DNA of 64,000 nucleotides from Paraconiothyrium sp. Pb-2020 (Eukaryota > Ascomycota > Dothideomycetes > Pleosporales > Didymosphaeriaceae). The stretch is from the NCBI GenBank assembly GCA_022419385.1, contig JAJUBI010000008.1:1984001-2048000 (forward strand). The letters run 5' to 3'. Made by a program: the position numbers and the translations under genes. A model generated the notes under the pieces. The model was not told the DNA's origin. It saw only the letters and a list, made by a program, of their open reading frames with translations, and searched no databases. Positions 10,836-23,629 of this stretch are shown one piece after another; position 1 is the first letter of the stretch, and every line of letters starts with the position of its first letter.

Positions 10836-13604
10836 ATGGAAAGCGCTTCGAAGCGGAAAGCAGGTGGTGCTGCGGCGCCTGATAGCGAGGGCCGACCGTC
10901 GAAGCGCCAGAAAGTACCGGTACGTGCACATCGGGTGGTGATTGCAGCATTTTCGGGGGGTGCGAGGACCAGAAGACGGGCTTGCGACAATTTGCGATGC
11001 GCGCGATGCGGGAGCGCTGTGGAGGGAGCGCGCGACGGCCTGGTTCGAACCGCGACCTACCCTACACCACCCCTCGTCGCCCGCAACACCGCGCGCCCCG
11101 CCGCAATGCGCGCAGACAATGCTGGGCCAAAGATGGCCAGGAGAGATGCAATGGACAATGCTGACGATGGCTGCGTGTGTATAGGCCACTCCCACGGCGA
11201 AGGCCGATGCAGAGACACCAGAATCCACGACGACCATGGGCTTGAAGTTCCTCGAGAGCTTGAAGCAGGCAAAGGACAAGACGTGAGTGCCTGGTCGCGG
11301 CATGCGCTAGCCGCGCGCCCCGGCTGCCAGAAACCCAAAGACATCGTTACTGACCAGCACCAGTGGCCGTCCCATCTCAGTGCACTTCCTCTCCCTCCCT
11401 GACAAGGTATGCCCCCAGGCGCGCTCCCCGCGATAGCCCCGCTAACCAGCCGCGCGCAGAACGAGCTTCCCGAATACTACGACGTGATCAAGCTACCCAT
11501 TTCGATTGAGACTATCGAGGTACGCATTTGCCGTCACATGTCTCACGTCACTGCGCCCCTGCCCCCGCCCATGAGATGCACCAGGCCCCTCGAGCACACC
11601 GAGACACACATTCAAGACAGGACATAGGATGAAGGCTAACAGCCGAATAGGAAAGGCTCAACCGCGGTGGATACACCAGTCTTGCGCAGGTCGAGAGCGA
11701 TTGCAAGCGCCTCGTGAACAACGCGAAATCCTACAATGACAGGAAGTCTGCCATATACGAAGATGCCGAGCGTCTGCGCAAAACAGCCTCCAATTGGATG
11801 GTCAAGCACAACCCAGCATACCGAAAAGAAGGCTACCAAGCTGTAGCAACGCCCATTCCCGGCGAGGAGCCCGTGCCATACGGCAAGCCGATCCCACGCG
11901 TCCATACTGCGACTCCGAAGGCGACCCCCTCCACCCCGGATTCTTCTTCTACAGATAGACCGCGACGAGCAGCTGCAGTCGCCGCCACGCAAGCGGTCAC
12001 TCCAGTGCCGTCTAAGCTGCGACAGTCGGCTTCCGCTGCACCTGAAGACGGGGACAGTACAGACTTCAATGGAAAGAGCTTCCAGCAAGCACAGGAGCAG
12101 ATTGTCAATGGTCTGATAAATTACGTGGAACCCGCGAGCGGACTGCAGATCTTCCAACCTTTTGTTAACCTGCCGAGCCGGGCCTTGAAGGATTACTATC
12201 AGCTGATCAAGGACCCTGTCTCATTATCCGGGGTGCAGAAGAAGGTCCGCGGTGTCATCGGCCGTAACGCCCCCACTGGGCACACTGAATTGAAGAGCTG
12301 GGATGCGTTCGAGCAAATGACAAGCTTGATCTGGAAGAACGCCCGTGACTACAACGAGGACGGCAGCGACCTGTACAACCTGTCACTTGAGCTAGAGGAA
12401 ATGTTCAACCAGCGACTTGCAGCGGCCAAGTCGAAAGTGGAAGAGCCTCCACAGCCAAAACTCAGACTCAACATGTCTACTGCAGCACCCTCTCCAGCCC
12501 CACAGCCAAAGCAAGCACTGAAGCTTAAGCTGCGGCAAAGTCCCGTGTCGGATCCAAATACCCCAGCTGCACGAAGCTCCGCCACCCCAGGCGTCATAGT
12601 AGACAACGATGCACTGCTTAGGCAGCAAAGGCACGTCCTAGACAGCATGAACAATAAACGGTCGTCAAGGCCTCCTTCTGCTGGACGGACGGGAACACCA
12701 ACGACCCTAAGCAATCCCTTCAGTGGACCGCGAGGCGCATCAGCGACAGTATCATCGCTACCAACGGCGCAGACTAGGACAGCCGGTTCGCCAGGCGTGA
12801 ATGGCATCAAGAACGACGTGCAATCCCCTGCGCTGAATGCGATAAGGCCAGCAAGCAATGCTTCTGATAGCCAAAGCCAACGACTAAGCATACCGGCGCA
12901 GACACCACATCCAGTCATGCCTCCACCTCGTCCCGCCAGCGGCAGTCCTTTTCCCAACGGGCCGGTTGGTCAACAGGCCACAGGTTATGCCAACCCCTAT
13001 GCGCCTCCCGCTCCATCGTACTACGTCCCGCCCGTAACACCGCACTTTGAGAACTTCCGCAAAGTGCCACTGAAGAGTGAGGACCCCCCTCTGCCTTCGC
13101 AATGTACAGTACTGACAACCAGCAGGCGCCGACGACGCACTCATCCCCAAGATCACACTCAACACGCACCCCGCGCTCAACCTCCCCAAACCCTGGACCG
13201 TCGAGATCCCCGCGCACAAAACCAAAACCTCGCACTCCGTCACCATACCCATCCCAACCACACACTCGTACCTCCAAATCACCCCGCACGTCCCCATCGC
13301 CCACACCAACCGCCTCTACCGCCTCTTCGTCATGGTCAACGGCAACAAGACGTTTGAGGTGAATCGCATCCCCGTCACCGCGGGCATCAACGGCGCTTCG
13401 TCGTCGCCGCAGCCGGGCATCGAGGCTGGCAAGAAGAAGGGCGAGCCTGTTTACGAGGCGAAGCTGGGCGCGGGCGTGAACCGCGTGGAGGTGGAGATTG
13501 TGGCGGAGAAAGATCGGAAGGGGGAGAGGGAGAGTGCTGTGCCGAAGGAGCAGATTGAGAGCGAGAAGTGTACTGTTTTTCTGCATTTGACGAGGTCTCT
13601 TTAG
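10836..13604 (+). CDS. RSC4: Tandem bromodomain protein, RSC4-like chromatin remodeller subunit
   Basis: Six exons (10836-10919, 11185-11282, 11364-11406, 11460-11519, 11651-13076, 13126-13604) give 729 residues. The N-terminus carries a nuclear-type basic patch (SKRQK). The first bromodomain spans about residues 45-150 (DKNELPEYYDVIKLPISIETIE, ending VNNAKSYN). The second spans about 235-345 (LPSRALKDYYQLIKDPVSL, then NARDYNEDGSDLYNLS). The conserved acetyl-lysine-binding Asn is visible in both YN contexts. A long Ser/Pro-rich linker leads to a conserved C-terminal beta-rich domain of about 160 residues (NTHPALNLPKPWTVEIP and RLYRLFVMVNG). This order matches RSC4 of the RSC/SWI-SNF remodeller, which reads acetylated histone H3. 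Intron 1 is 265 bp, longer than its neighbours. Confidence 0.87.
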
Positions 13605-15528
13605 GCCGTAGGCGTCGATGTACGGCGAGGATGTGAGGCTGGAGGAAAAATCAATGGGGATGGGGATTGGCCGTGAGGGTGAAAATTTTATAGGATGGGC
13701 ATACCATTTTTGGATCGGCGTTCATCGGTCAGAGGGGGTGGCATGGCATGGCATGGCATGGCATTGAGCAGTGCTTTGCTTTTTGCTATGGGCGGTAACG
13801 TGATACATTGTAGGATAGCATTCTGTCGGTGAGCTAGGGAAGAAAGTATAGTTGTCTTGTCTTATTCAGATGGCTGCATCACACTTACATGTGCAAAAAG
13901 TCGATGGGATGTAGTGAGATGGCGGGTTGTGAAGTGCAGCTGGAGATGCTTGGCTGGGGAATTGAGAGAGGGTGGAAGTGGGAAGCGAGAGGTGAGATGT
14001 GCGTTGCGAGGGTGGCTGGATGGGTGAGTGTTTAAGCTGTTAGGCGTACATCACGGAACGAGGGCGTTGTGCTAGGGGCTTTGCTGGGATGAGTTGAGAC
14101 GGGAGGGTTTAGGAGTAGATTGATTTGGGTTCTCTCGAACGGGTGTGGGAATGCAGGTGGTAGTAGAGTAACTGTATGTTCGGTGAGTTTAGACTCCTGT
14201 TTTGGAGGTCTTTTGGAGGTATTTGCACACAAAATGCCAAGTCTGTTGCCTGCAACCCGGCAACTTTTCTACCTAGTTGCTCCCGCCTATACTTTCTCGT
14301 TCCATGCTTCCTACGCTAGCACCGGGGCGCCGGGCTCCCGATATCGTTTCGGTGAAGTTAATGCGGTCGAGTACCCTTATACCTAGGTAGGAGTAGCAAT
14401 CGTGACAAGGAATATTTGACTGGGAGCGAAATGATCGTTCAAGATGTGACGCTGCGCTGCACGGTGTGATTGGTTGCTCATGCATGCGTGATACCTGCCT
14501 TGCAATGCATTCGAGTGCCTTGCGTGCCATGTTTCGCGGCCATTGCTACCTACCATCCTTGCCCGCCCTCTTTACCTGCCCTCCTCGCTACGCCCCTGCA
14601 CTATCGGTGCTTTTCAAAAGACCGTACCAACCCACTTCCTACGTATATCAAGGCACGATTAAACAATTACAAGTATAACGAGTTATCTAGATTTACTTAG
14701 GCTAACTACCTCATTAACTTATTATACTTTGTAAGATACTATTATATTAATAAATCCCTTCTCTCCTCCTTTGAATAGCCTTCTAACCTTACTGAGCTTT
14801 GCTTATTCCCTGTATAGAGTGTCCAAGTTATAGAATATATTAAATGCCGAAGCGTAATCGTCCCCAAGCCGCTATTAAACTGAGAAGTGGTAGGTAGGCT
14901 GGTGCTGAACCAGGCCAACCTCGGCGCACGCTTTTGCGCAGTCGCACCTGGTAGTCTTTATACCAGTCTAAATTGCGTTCCTCGTTAACTACAACTTCAC
15001 TCCGTTTCCGATGCTTTCTATTACCTAAGCCATACATTGACCTTCGAGCTTGATGATCTTTGATTAGCGATGCCGTTTCATTAAGCCCGCATATATTGTG
15101 GAGATGACTTGACAGCCACCACCTTGTAGTCACACTACACATTATATCATGCAGCAACCCCGCGTCCAGTAGTATCACTAGCAGAGTAGTGTTAGTCAGA
15201 CCGGTCAACATCTTTTGCATCGGGTCGATGAGATGGCACTCGGCAGCCAACCAAGGGCGCCAGGTGTGACGAGGCAGGCTGGGAAATACGAGCTGAAATC
15301 GAGTTTACCCGGCGCTGACAGCTTTGAGAATACCTTTGTAACGATAAAGGATTAGCATGCTCAGCCTGGCCATCACGATACACTTTCAAAAAACTTAGCC
15401 TCCCCCATTGCAATAGAGTCGCAAGCTCTGCTACATTGAAGGTTTTCCGGTACCAAGCTCCTGGCTTCGAGAAGCTACAGTTCCGCTGCCTCCCGACATC
15501 CTCGAGTCTTTTCTGTACGTACGGCAAC
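13605..15528. other. Intergenic, 1.9 kb, with AT-rich patch
   Basis: The left part is the 3' flank of the RSC4-like gene. Around 14640-14860 the base composition drops sharply to AT-rich (runs such as TTATTATACTTTG and ATATTAATAAA), which may mark a decayed, RIP-affected insertion. A minus-strand frame at 14840-15250 has no recognisable motif, and I do not call it a gene. The right end is the promoter of the STAND gene. Confidence 0.4.
13740..13764. repeat. Pentanucleotide microsatellite (GGCAT)5
   Basis: Five perfect GGCAT units follow each other in the 3' flank of the RSC4-like gene. Confidence 0.9.
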
Positions 15529-18500
15529 ATGAGGTTTGGGCATGGGCGTAACAAGTCGGACCCTCCAGATCCGGTCTTCGACGAAGACCAAGATCTCAGC
15601 GAAGTCTGGCCGCAAGTTGTTCGGCAATATGAGGACACCACTAAAAAGAAATTGGATACGAGTACGACTTTCAGAAGCTTCAAGCTGCAAATCGACGCAG
15701 ATATCAAAGAGTCCGCGACAAAAAGCCACCAACATGCTCGTACCGTTCTTAATAACGTCGCAACCTGTCTTGAGAAGTTTGGGAGCATCATCACACAAGG
15801 AGCAAGTTATGTCTTCGCACCCACTGCTCAATGCTGGAATGCGATAAGCTTCGTTGTCCAAGTAGTACGGGGCTTCAGCGACATGATGGACGGATTTGTC
15901 ACTTTGATGGAACGCTCATCAGCTTTCCTTGGACGTCTGGTCTACTTTATGGAGCAAGAGGTCGGCAAAGACGGGTCTCACCTGCCGCGTCATCTTCGTA
16001 AGCCAGCCTACGAGATTCTTTCTCAATTTTTGAGCGTGCTTCGGTCTTCGTACAAGCTGGCTACTAGCACAAGAGAGCGGGTTAAGTCTATGGCTGGAAT
16101 CGTTCTCTTCAACTCGAACGACAAGGTCGCAGAGTCACTCAAGCTTATGGAAAACCATATCGAGGGATTCACCAAGGCTGAGGTGGATGACATACTATTG
16201 GGCGTTAGAGGGCTTGCAAAGCATCTTGACCAATCTGATGAAGAAAGATCCCGCCACAAGACTGAAATCCTTGAGTATCTCCAGGCCACATACAAAGTCG
16301 GCGATCAGGTTCTAAGCGTTGCTCAACAGATGAAAACTACTTTGGACGGCCGAGCTAGCAAGGACCAACAGAAAGAGAATCTGCTCAAGATAGCAAACAG
16401 TCTGGGGCTGAAGAAGGCTGGAGATTGGGAGACTTGGAGCAAACGACACAGCGAGCTCTGCAAAACCCATGTGCAGGGGACAGGAGAATGGCTCAGTCAA
16501 GACGAGCCTACATTCATTAAATGGGCCGATCTCGATCAGCACGACGGAAAAGTGCTCTTCTTGAAAGCCGACTCCGGCTTCGGCAAAACGCATCTCTTCA
16601 ACCATGTCATTACTCATCTCGAAAAGAAATGTCGGGCTGCGCGTGGACCGAATCAGACTTTTCTGGCGTACTACTACTATGGAGATGACAAAGATGACTC
16701 CTTTGAACGATGCATTGGATCTATCATCTACCAATTCGCAGCTGCAGATGTTGGATATGCTCAAGCCGTAGTTGACGAATGCGGGCGGCTCACAAGCATT
16801 ACGCGAGCTCAAGATCGATGGAACAATCTCATATTAGAACTACAGCATGCCATGAGAGGGACGTACTTCATATGTATGGACGGCTTCGATGCTCGTGGCC
16901 AGCTGGACACGGCAGAGGCAATGATTTCAACTATCGCACGTCAGGTTACATCTCCAGCCGAGTCCAACGGAGTCTCTCTACGTTTCTTCATATCCGGGAA
17001 CGACGACGCGCTTTCTGAAGTCTCAAAAGGGGTCAAAGGTATCCACACTGTTGTTCTTGGACAATGCAGAGACTCCGGCCAATCCATAGAACGATCTGGT
17101 GATAATCCGGATACCGAGATGCTGTCAGAACCATTGCCAAACGCAAGTGATCTGAAAGCTGTCACAATGGCACGAATCAAGAATGTTTGCAAGATCAAAC
17201 CCGATCTGAAGGCAATTCTTGGTGAAGAGAATATAGAGCTTCTGCTGGAAGGCATCCGTGGAAATTACAAGAGTCTTGAGGCCAAGATAACGGAGATCAA
17301 CGCTTGCGACACCAAGGGAAAGGTTCAGGACGTCATCAACAACACAAGCGTCGACATGGATATTTTTCAAAGAAACAGAGTCAAGACACTTGATACTCTT
17401 CTGAATTCACGTCAGGCGCAGGTCCCTAACGGAATTCTCGTATGGGTTGCCGGCTTGGACTTTCAACCATCGACTAAGTTTCTCGAAAGCGTTCTCTTCT
17501 TCACCTTTGGCGAAGAATTTCTCCTTGCTGACCAGATTGCTACTACCTACTCGCCTGTGCTCGTGATCGACAAGGAGCGTAGGTTAGGATTCAGAGATGG
17601 CCTCAAAGATATCCTGTCCGCGAGCGATATTCCAGGCTCCAATTCTGCATTCCTCCAGTTACGTGCCGAAGCAATCAGTGGAGCCGAAGTCAGCCTCTGT
17701 CGCCGGTTCATCAAAAATGCTTGTGACCCGACCGATTACGCCAGATTTAGGTTTGATGATTTCTTTGAGGCTATGCAACAGAAGGTTCACATCCAACTTG
17801 ATGACAAAGACACTGTGAACGCTAAAATCATCAGCTATTGCGTTGATGCTCTTTTAAACAGTCGGAAAGACGGAAACCTGGAAGAATTGCGCGACTATGC
17901 TTCGACCTCGTTCTACTCACACCTCAAGATCTTGGTAGAGGCGCTCGACGATTTTGAGCCGAGCAGAAAATTCATGGCCGACATTGGAGTCAAGCTAGTT
18001 GACTTGATTTACGACCCAAAAACGATCGATACGTGGTTCCGTCAGAAGACGTTGACATGGCTGAAGTACGACTGGTTGTATCAAGAGGACTTTATCGACC
18101 CCCTAGTGAAGTTTCTGAAGAATTCGCAAGTGGCCAAAGGCTATGCAAGAGACGCAGACAAGAGTACGTGGGTTAAATCTGTTATTTCCGACACTGCAAG
18201 CAGATACTCCGTACTCGAACGTGTTGCAGCACGGTTGGCAACCCATTGGTTTAGCTGCTCGACTGGAACAACGGATAGAGACTATCTCTTGATCTCGTGC
18301 GGAATTGTAGCCAAGGTAAGTGCTCCTTGGTCGTGGCAAAGAACTGGCTGACAGCTCTGAACAGATGTCTAAGCCAGACAAACCTTTCGAGGAATGGAAT
18401 CCGCCTTCTCTTGAAGAGACCAACAAGTTCATCTGCTGGGCAAAGGAGCACATAGAGATCGAAATCGACAGTTCCACCTGGGATTTTCGCGTAGGAGCCA

Positions 18501-20254
18501 CACATAGCGTCTTTGAGCATTACCAGGCAGCCATCGATGCGTTGGAAAAGGCTGAGCAACACTCTCATATGAGCTGGGGCCTATCCTACAATCTAGCATT
18601 CGCTCATGAGAGCGAAAAGAACTATCGCAGGGCACTCAAGTATATACAAGACCTCAAATCATTCAGCAACCTATTTCTTGACACGGATGATATGTACAGG
18701 ACTGCCTATTGGAAGTCGTTGCTGGCTGAAGGGAACTGTCATCGACATTGTCACGACTACGAATTGGCCGTCAAGTCCTACCAGGATCTTTTGGAGCAAG
18801 ATATCGATGAAGAGTCCGGTATGAGATGGCTTCACCTAGATGCTCTTTCGGGACTCTTTGCAACCTGGACCGAGACGAAAAGCTACCAATCCATTATAGA
18901 CTTTGTTCGCAGCTGGCAGAATGCGACAGCCAAAAATTTTGGTTCCACTTATTGGTTACGAATAGCAGCACATGAAGATGCTCTCCATACAAGCATCATC
19001 GTAGCTGCGAAGCATACCGGAGCCGTGGAAGAGATTATCGCTTTGTACCAGAAAGCCATCGATTACAGACCGCCGAACCTTTCCAAGGTGGATGAGCAGA
19101 GCATAGACAACTCTGCCGAAGAAACAGAACAATTGCAGTACCTCCAAGCCGTCCTTCGGTTTCACGGAAGTAGATCTCGGCATGATCAGCATCGGAGTAT
19201 AGAGTGCTGGGAAGAGATCGTCCGGCGATCTGATGAGAATCCAGCGTTGTATTTCACGGCATGGAATGCTAGCTGCAGGCTGGCCTCGACTTTACTTGAA
19301 AAGGCAATCGCTGAACTCCTAACAGTCCCATCGAGCCCTTCTGAAAACTACATCAGCAGATTGGAGAAGCTCGCCAATTTGAACACCAAGGTAGTCTGTA
19401 ACCTTCGTCAAGGTTATTTCGACCCTCGTCTTAGTTTGACGAGACTGTACTGCCTGAAGAAAGACCTCACTTCAGCTAAGAAGCAGGCGCGAGCTCGACT
19501 TTGCAGTGTCTTCGATAAGTGGCCTGAAGCCACAGATGACGACTCCCTTCCGCTTCGTTTCTCAAATCTGGCCCAGACATTGACCGTGCTCGACAAAGAC
19601 GCTGATGCTGTTGCAGCGTGGCAAGCAATCAAGCCGTATCAACTGTTACATGCCTCGATAGCAGAAGCAGACGTTCCAGGTACTGGGGAGCTTACACAGT
19701 CAAGCTCTGGAGTGCCTCCCACAAATGGTGCACCAGCGACTTCTGACAACACGCCCGAAGATGACTCGGACGTATCCTCCTCAGCCACGACTACGTCCAA
19801 GGCGTACATATCAAATTACATCTGCGATGGACGTTGTGGAACAGAATGGAATGACGTGCTAGCTGACTGTTGGGTGTGTAAGCACTGTCTCTGCGTACAA
19901 TTTTGCGCAGGATGTTACAAGAAGCTTTTGGTCGACGACCTGCACTCTCTCATCTGTAACAAGGATCACAAAATGCTCTTTCTACCGCCATTTGACTGGA
20001 AGGCGTGGCGCACTATGCCGGCAGATATGATGACTGTGGGCAAGCAGCTAGTCCCTCGCCTGGAATGGGTAGACAAGATTTGCAAAGAGTATGATGTACA
20101 ACAGGCACAGATTGATCTCATCAAGATGGAGAAGGCTAGGGAACTGAAAGCTGCGAGTGTTATTGCGGTGCGATGGCGCAATAGGTTGCTGAAAATCAGG
20201 GCCAAGAAACCGTCCACATCACCTACACTTCGTCGAGCCAAGACAGTCGGGTAG
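15529..20254 (+). CDS. STAND protein: Goodbye-like N-domain, NACHT-like NTPase, helical/TPR repeats, C-terminal Zn finger
   Basis: Two exons (15529-18315 and 18365-20254, 49 bp intron GTAAGT...ACAG, phase 0) give 1558 residues. The N-terminal 150 residues (VWPQVVRQYEDTTKKKL and a helical bundle with TQGASYVFAPTAQCWNAI) resemble the fungal Goodbye domain. A P-loop (ADSGFGKTH, about residues 348-356) and a Walker B-like stretch (YFICMDGFDARGQ, about 445) define a NACHT/AAA-type NTPase. The middle is helical. The second exon has TPR-like helices (about 960-1300). At about residues 1415-1470 a Cys-rich module (CDGRC, CWVCKHC, CAGC, C..DH) looks like a ZZ/treble-clef zinc finger. The C-terminus is basic. 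Such proteins act as intracellular sensors in fungal self/non-self recognition. The function here is inferred from architecture. Confidence 0.85.
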
Positions 20255-20845
20255 ATGGCTTGTGCGATATCAGCTTGCATTGTTGATCACGAAGGATCGC
20301 GGCAGATTTACTTGCAGTAGGCTGAAAGCCTAGCGGTGAATCGCTGAAGGTCACCCACAATGTGAGCACACACGACAACATTGCTGAGATTAAGCCAGCC
20401 AAGTCAAGTCAATACCTTTGAGGCTGGAGCAAAAGCATCGTCATTGCACCGTACATGCGCATCAACTCGTCAAGTAGTACCACCAGCTCAGGGCAGATTA
20501 CTACCTTAGAGAAGCACCGCTAAGGAGATTTCCGTATGTGTCTGCAGTAGCTGGGTTGGACCCACTTCACTACCCAACAAATCCATTGACCCGAGGCACA
20601 GCAAACGTGTACCAGGGGAACAACATCGAATTCTAGGGTGGGACACTGAAATTCTGCGAAAGTCAATTTTCTCTAAGGTTATAAACCCCGACGCAGCCCG
20701 ATCAAGCATTCAGTCATAAAGCAGTACTACTTTACCACTCTACCGTGTCTGTTCTTAGCCAACCTGCCCTCGAATGTCGCAACACACACCGACTCAGCCT
20801 AGCCACTACCATCGTCAGACCCCAAAACCAAGCAAACAAACAAAA
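20255..20845. other. Intergenic, promoter of small secreted-protein gene
   Basis: About 0.6 kb without a gene. It contains a TATA-like box near 20680 and a CA/AC-rich leader (about 20780-20845) directly before the ATG at 20846. Confidence 0.45.
20680..20686 (+). promoter_or_regulatory. TATA-like box
   Basis: TTATAAA lies about 165 bp before the ATG of the small secreted protein, consistent with a core promoter and an untranslated leader. Confidence 0.4.
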
Positions 20846-21147
20846 ATGAAGCTATATAGTGCCCTCACTGCAGTCTTCTCCGCAATTGCCGTTGTCGCTT
20901 TGCCCACGAAGCGCGACAGGTACGTCAGCCTCAATGAGATGTCTCAGTACGACTGCGTCGTGAGTCTTCCACATGCCTTACTGGTCTTCGCACTAATACC
21001 CTTTAGAAATCATGCGTATCTGCATACATGGACATTGAGTCCTACACTCAACACGAGTACTGCGAAAGCAAAGCTCCTGGTATTCGGCACACAAACAAGA
21101 AGAAAGTCATTCCATGTATAACAGAGACCTGTTCACCTAGTGATTGA
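20846..21147 (+). CDS. Small secreted Cys-rich protein, possibly truncated by an in-frame TGA
   Basis: Exons 20846-20959 and 21007-21147 (47 bp intron, GTGAGT...TTTAG) encode 84 residues. The N-terminus (KLYSALTAVFSAIAVVALP) is a classical signal peptide followed by KR, a likely Kex2-type cleavage site. The mature part carries five Cys (YDC, KSC, EYC, PC, TC) and is Lys-rich. After the TGA the frame stays open for 26 more codons, with three more Cys (WFCNFCGW and a final Cys), and ends at TAG 21226. The product could therefore be a truncated form of an eight-Cys protein. It is a candidate effector-like or antimicrobial peptide by features only; no homologue is recognised. Confidence 0.6.
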
Positions 21148-23478
21148 GAGGCCACCAAGTACGAGAGTCGCGTGTGGTTCTGCAACTTCTGCGGTTGGCT
21201 CCCCAGTGATGCCGATGTTGAGTGCTAGGTTCTTTTTCGACAATACACCACGGGCTGTTAGACAACCTTCGTGAGAAAGCTTTGGTGTAACTTTTTGGTG
21301 TTCTGTTACGTGGTGGTGCCTAGGATGGAATCATGGTACGCGATGTAGCTGATCGATAAGTGCTACGTAGTAATGGGAAGGGGGGAGGGTTACTGATTTG
21401 CGAAGGAGGGCTTGGCACGTGCCTATGCTTTGATTTATAGACCCAAACGGAGAAGATCGAGCATAAATTTGGTGCGTTTCGGAAATTGTTACGTCCTGGG
21501 TTGATTTGAGAGATTATATGGTCGCTTCTATCGTCTGACTTGATTACTATACTGATTATTATGCTGATTACTATGCTGCTCGGTATGCTGTCGATGATAG
21601 TTTCCCTACTCTGTTCTTGCGTGATGGGTTTTGCATGCTGATGACTAGACTAATCACTGCCGAATGACTACGTTTGGAGGTATTGCTGTCCTCGTTAAAG
21701 TACCTAGTCGGCATGAGATATGCTCTCTGACCTCTTTCACAACAACGACCCAGCTCGATGCTGCTATGACTTGAAAGTGCTTAGGTTTGTAGGTGTTCGC
21801 TGTTCTGGAAATGCTGCTCTAGACTAGAGGTGCTGACCCTCGGTTCGACCAGTATCTGAGGTTCGATTAGTATTTGACGTTCGATTAGTAGTTGATGTCC
21901 GATTAGTAGTTGACGTCCGATTAGTAGTTGACGTCCAATTAGTAGTTGACTTGATTACCTTTAGAAATTCCGAATTGTTTGTTTTATAGAACTTTACATG
22001 TACTTGTTCCTGATGCCAAGTAGAGCCGTAGAACAATCACAGGGTGCAAAAATCGATGACTCCTGGCACTAAGAACGAACATTCACACAATCTTCAAAGG
22101 CCCTAAAGAGAGCTCCAAGCTCAGTGTGTTTTTCTCAATTCAATTGGATCGACTTGAAGAACTATACAACGAATAATTATGCTTACGACTAGCGCTCCCA
22201 CGGCTTACAGTGAGCCTCACCTTATTGAGGGCTTATTATGCCTCCCTCGGTGTCTTTAAATTCACTGCAAATACATCATTAATTGCTTTGTCAAATTCCT
22301 AGCCTGGGTGCACTTGAAGATCTACACAAATAGATGGAAAAGCTACACTTAAGGGATGGTCTTCGCACCAATTACGCATTAGATCAAGTCTCTGAACGCC
22401 CTGTCTTAATCGTCTAAGGGCTGTATCGGGATTAAGAATCGACGCGTTCGTAATTTACACATACCAGGCGGAGTTGTGAACGTATAGCTCATAGCGTATC
22501 ATATTACCTCTGAACAGGGATCTTTTGGTGCTTGCCTTCTTGAGGTCACCCCTGGTACAAACACGATATCTTCTATTGATTCCATGTACACTGACCGGGC
22601 TGTAACTCGAAGAACTATACACCCGAAGTCTGTAACAGTAGCAACCTCCATCCTGCAAGGCTTCATAGTACACAAAGTGACTCAAGGGTACCTTCACGAT
22701 TAATCGTTGCGTCCAAACCTACAAAAATACACGGTAGTGTGATACTGCGAACACTTAGTCTCAGTAAACTTGAAAGGCGGTACAATGGAATTTTGGAGAA
22801 ACGCATATTTGTCGTTGTTGGACTGCTTGGTCATTGTATCACAATGTTCGCCAATTAATAGCTTTCTGGCGCTTATGCAGCATCATTTCTCGCTAAGCGT
22901 GGAATTTGTGCTCGTTCAAGCGGTTTAATCGCTCATCAGCAACGGTAAGCTTGACAGTACTTGATATTCGGAGATAGGCTCTACAAATCCGTTAACCACA
23001 TCGGGCCAACATACTTCGAGAGCTAACCTAGAATCAAGTCAAAGGCTTATACTTTTCGTCCGTTTCTAATTCAGAGGCAAGAACGGCCATGTTAGCCCCG
23101 TTCTGGTAACGAGTTATCGGCGAAAGCGAACACCGTGATCCCCTGGCCGTCCTTCAGTGAGCTTGATGGATCATACTTCTTTTTCCCTCGAGATCATGGA
23201 GACTCTGCTCCCACCATGTGACTTCCTGATAAAACCCGTCTCAAGTCCTTCTTCCGAGTTCTCGTCCGGAGGTGGACACCGTGCTGATTGTAGGTGTAGA
23301 ATGCTGATGCTGATTGTGCTACACTTTAAAGGCCGCAACTACTACAGAGCATGGGGTCCAACGGCCGAAATGATCCAACCAAAGCAGTGCCGTGACCTCG
23401 TGAACATCAAGACTGTATGTGCTGACGCTTCACGCCCTTTCAAGCATCTATTTCGCCCAGCAGCCTCCCCAAGAGACG
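21148..23478. other. Intergenic, about 2.3 kb, repeat-bearing
   Basis: The first 80 bp are the open extension after the TGA of the secreted-protein gene. The rest has no supported gene. It holds short imperfect repeats around 21541-21600 (GATTACTATGCTG-like), an 18 bp minisatellite at 21844-21951, and AT-rich sequence to about 23100. Confidence 0.45.
21844..21951. repeat. 18 bp minisatellite, six units
   Basis: Six tandem 18 bp units of the form TCCGATTAGTAGTTGACG follow each other with few substitutions. The two central units are identical and the outer ones diverge. On the minus strand the repeat keeps one frame open (NRTSTT-type units), which is expected of an 18 bp period and is not evidence of coding. 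Confidence 0.9.
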
Positions 23479-23486
23479 TATATAAA
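23479..23486 (+). promoter_or_regulatory. TATA box
   Basis: TATATAAA lies about 150 bp before the ATG at 23630, followed by a CA-rich leader. It suggests the downstream secreted-protein locus is, or recently was, transcribed. Confidence 0.5.
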
Positions 23487-23629
23487 CGCACCTCAAGTCA
23501 AGCGACACAATAGCACCAAGCAACACCTTTGCATTATCAATTCCGGGTTCGACCAAACCAGACGGCTTTCAAGTATACCCCTCGAGCTTTCTATCGGTGG
23601 AGTGAAGAATTGACTCTTCCACAGCAACC

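Noticed and set aside
11030..11070. GGTTCGAAC motif like a tRNA T-loop
   Set aside because: No matching A-box, anticodon stem or acceptor pairing could be found around it.
10071..11303. 410-codon minus-strand frame between the kinase and bromodomain genes
   Set aside because: It overlaps two well-supported exon sets on the + strand and shows only low-complexity composition.
21824..22036. Minus-strand frame with NRTSTT repeats
   Set aside because: It is explained by an 18 bp minisatellite whose period keeps the frame open.
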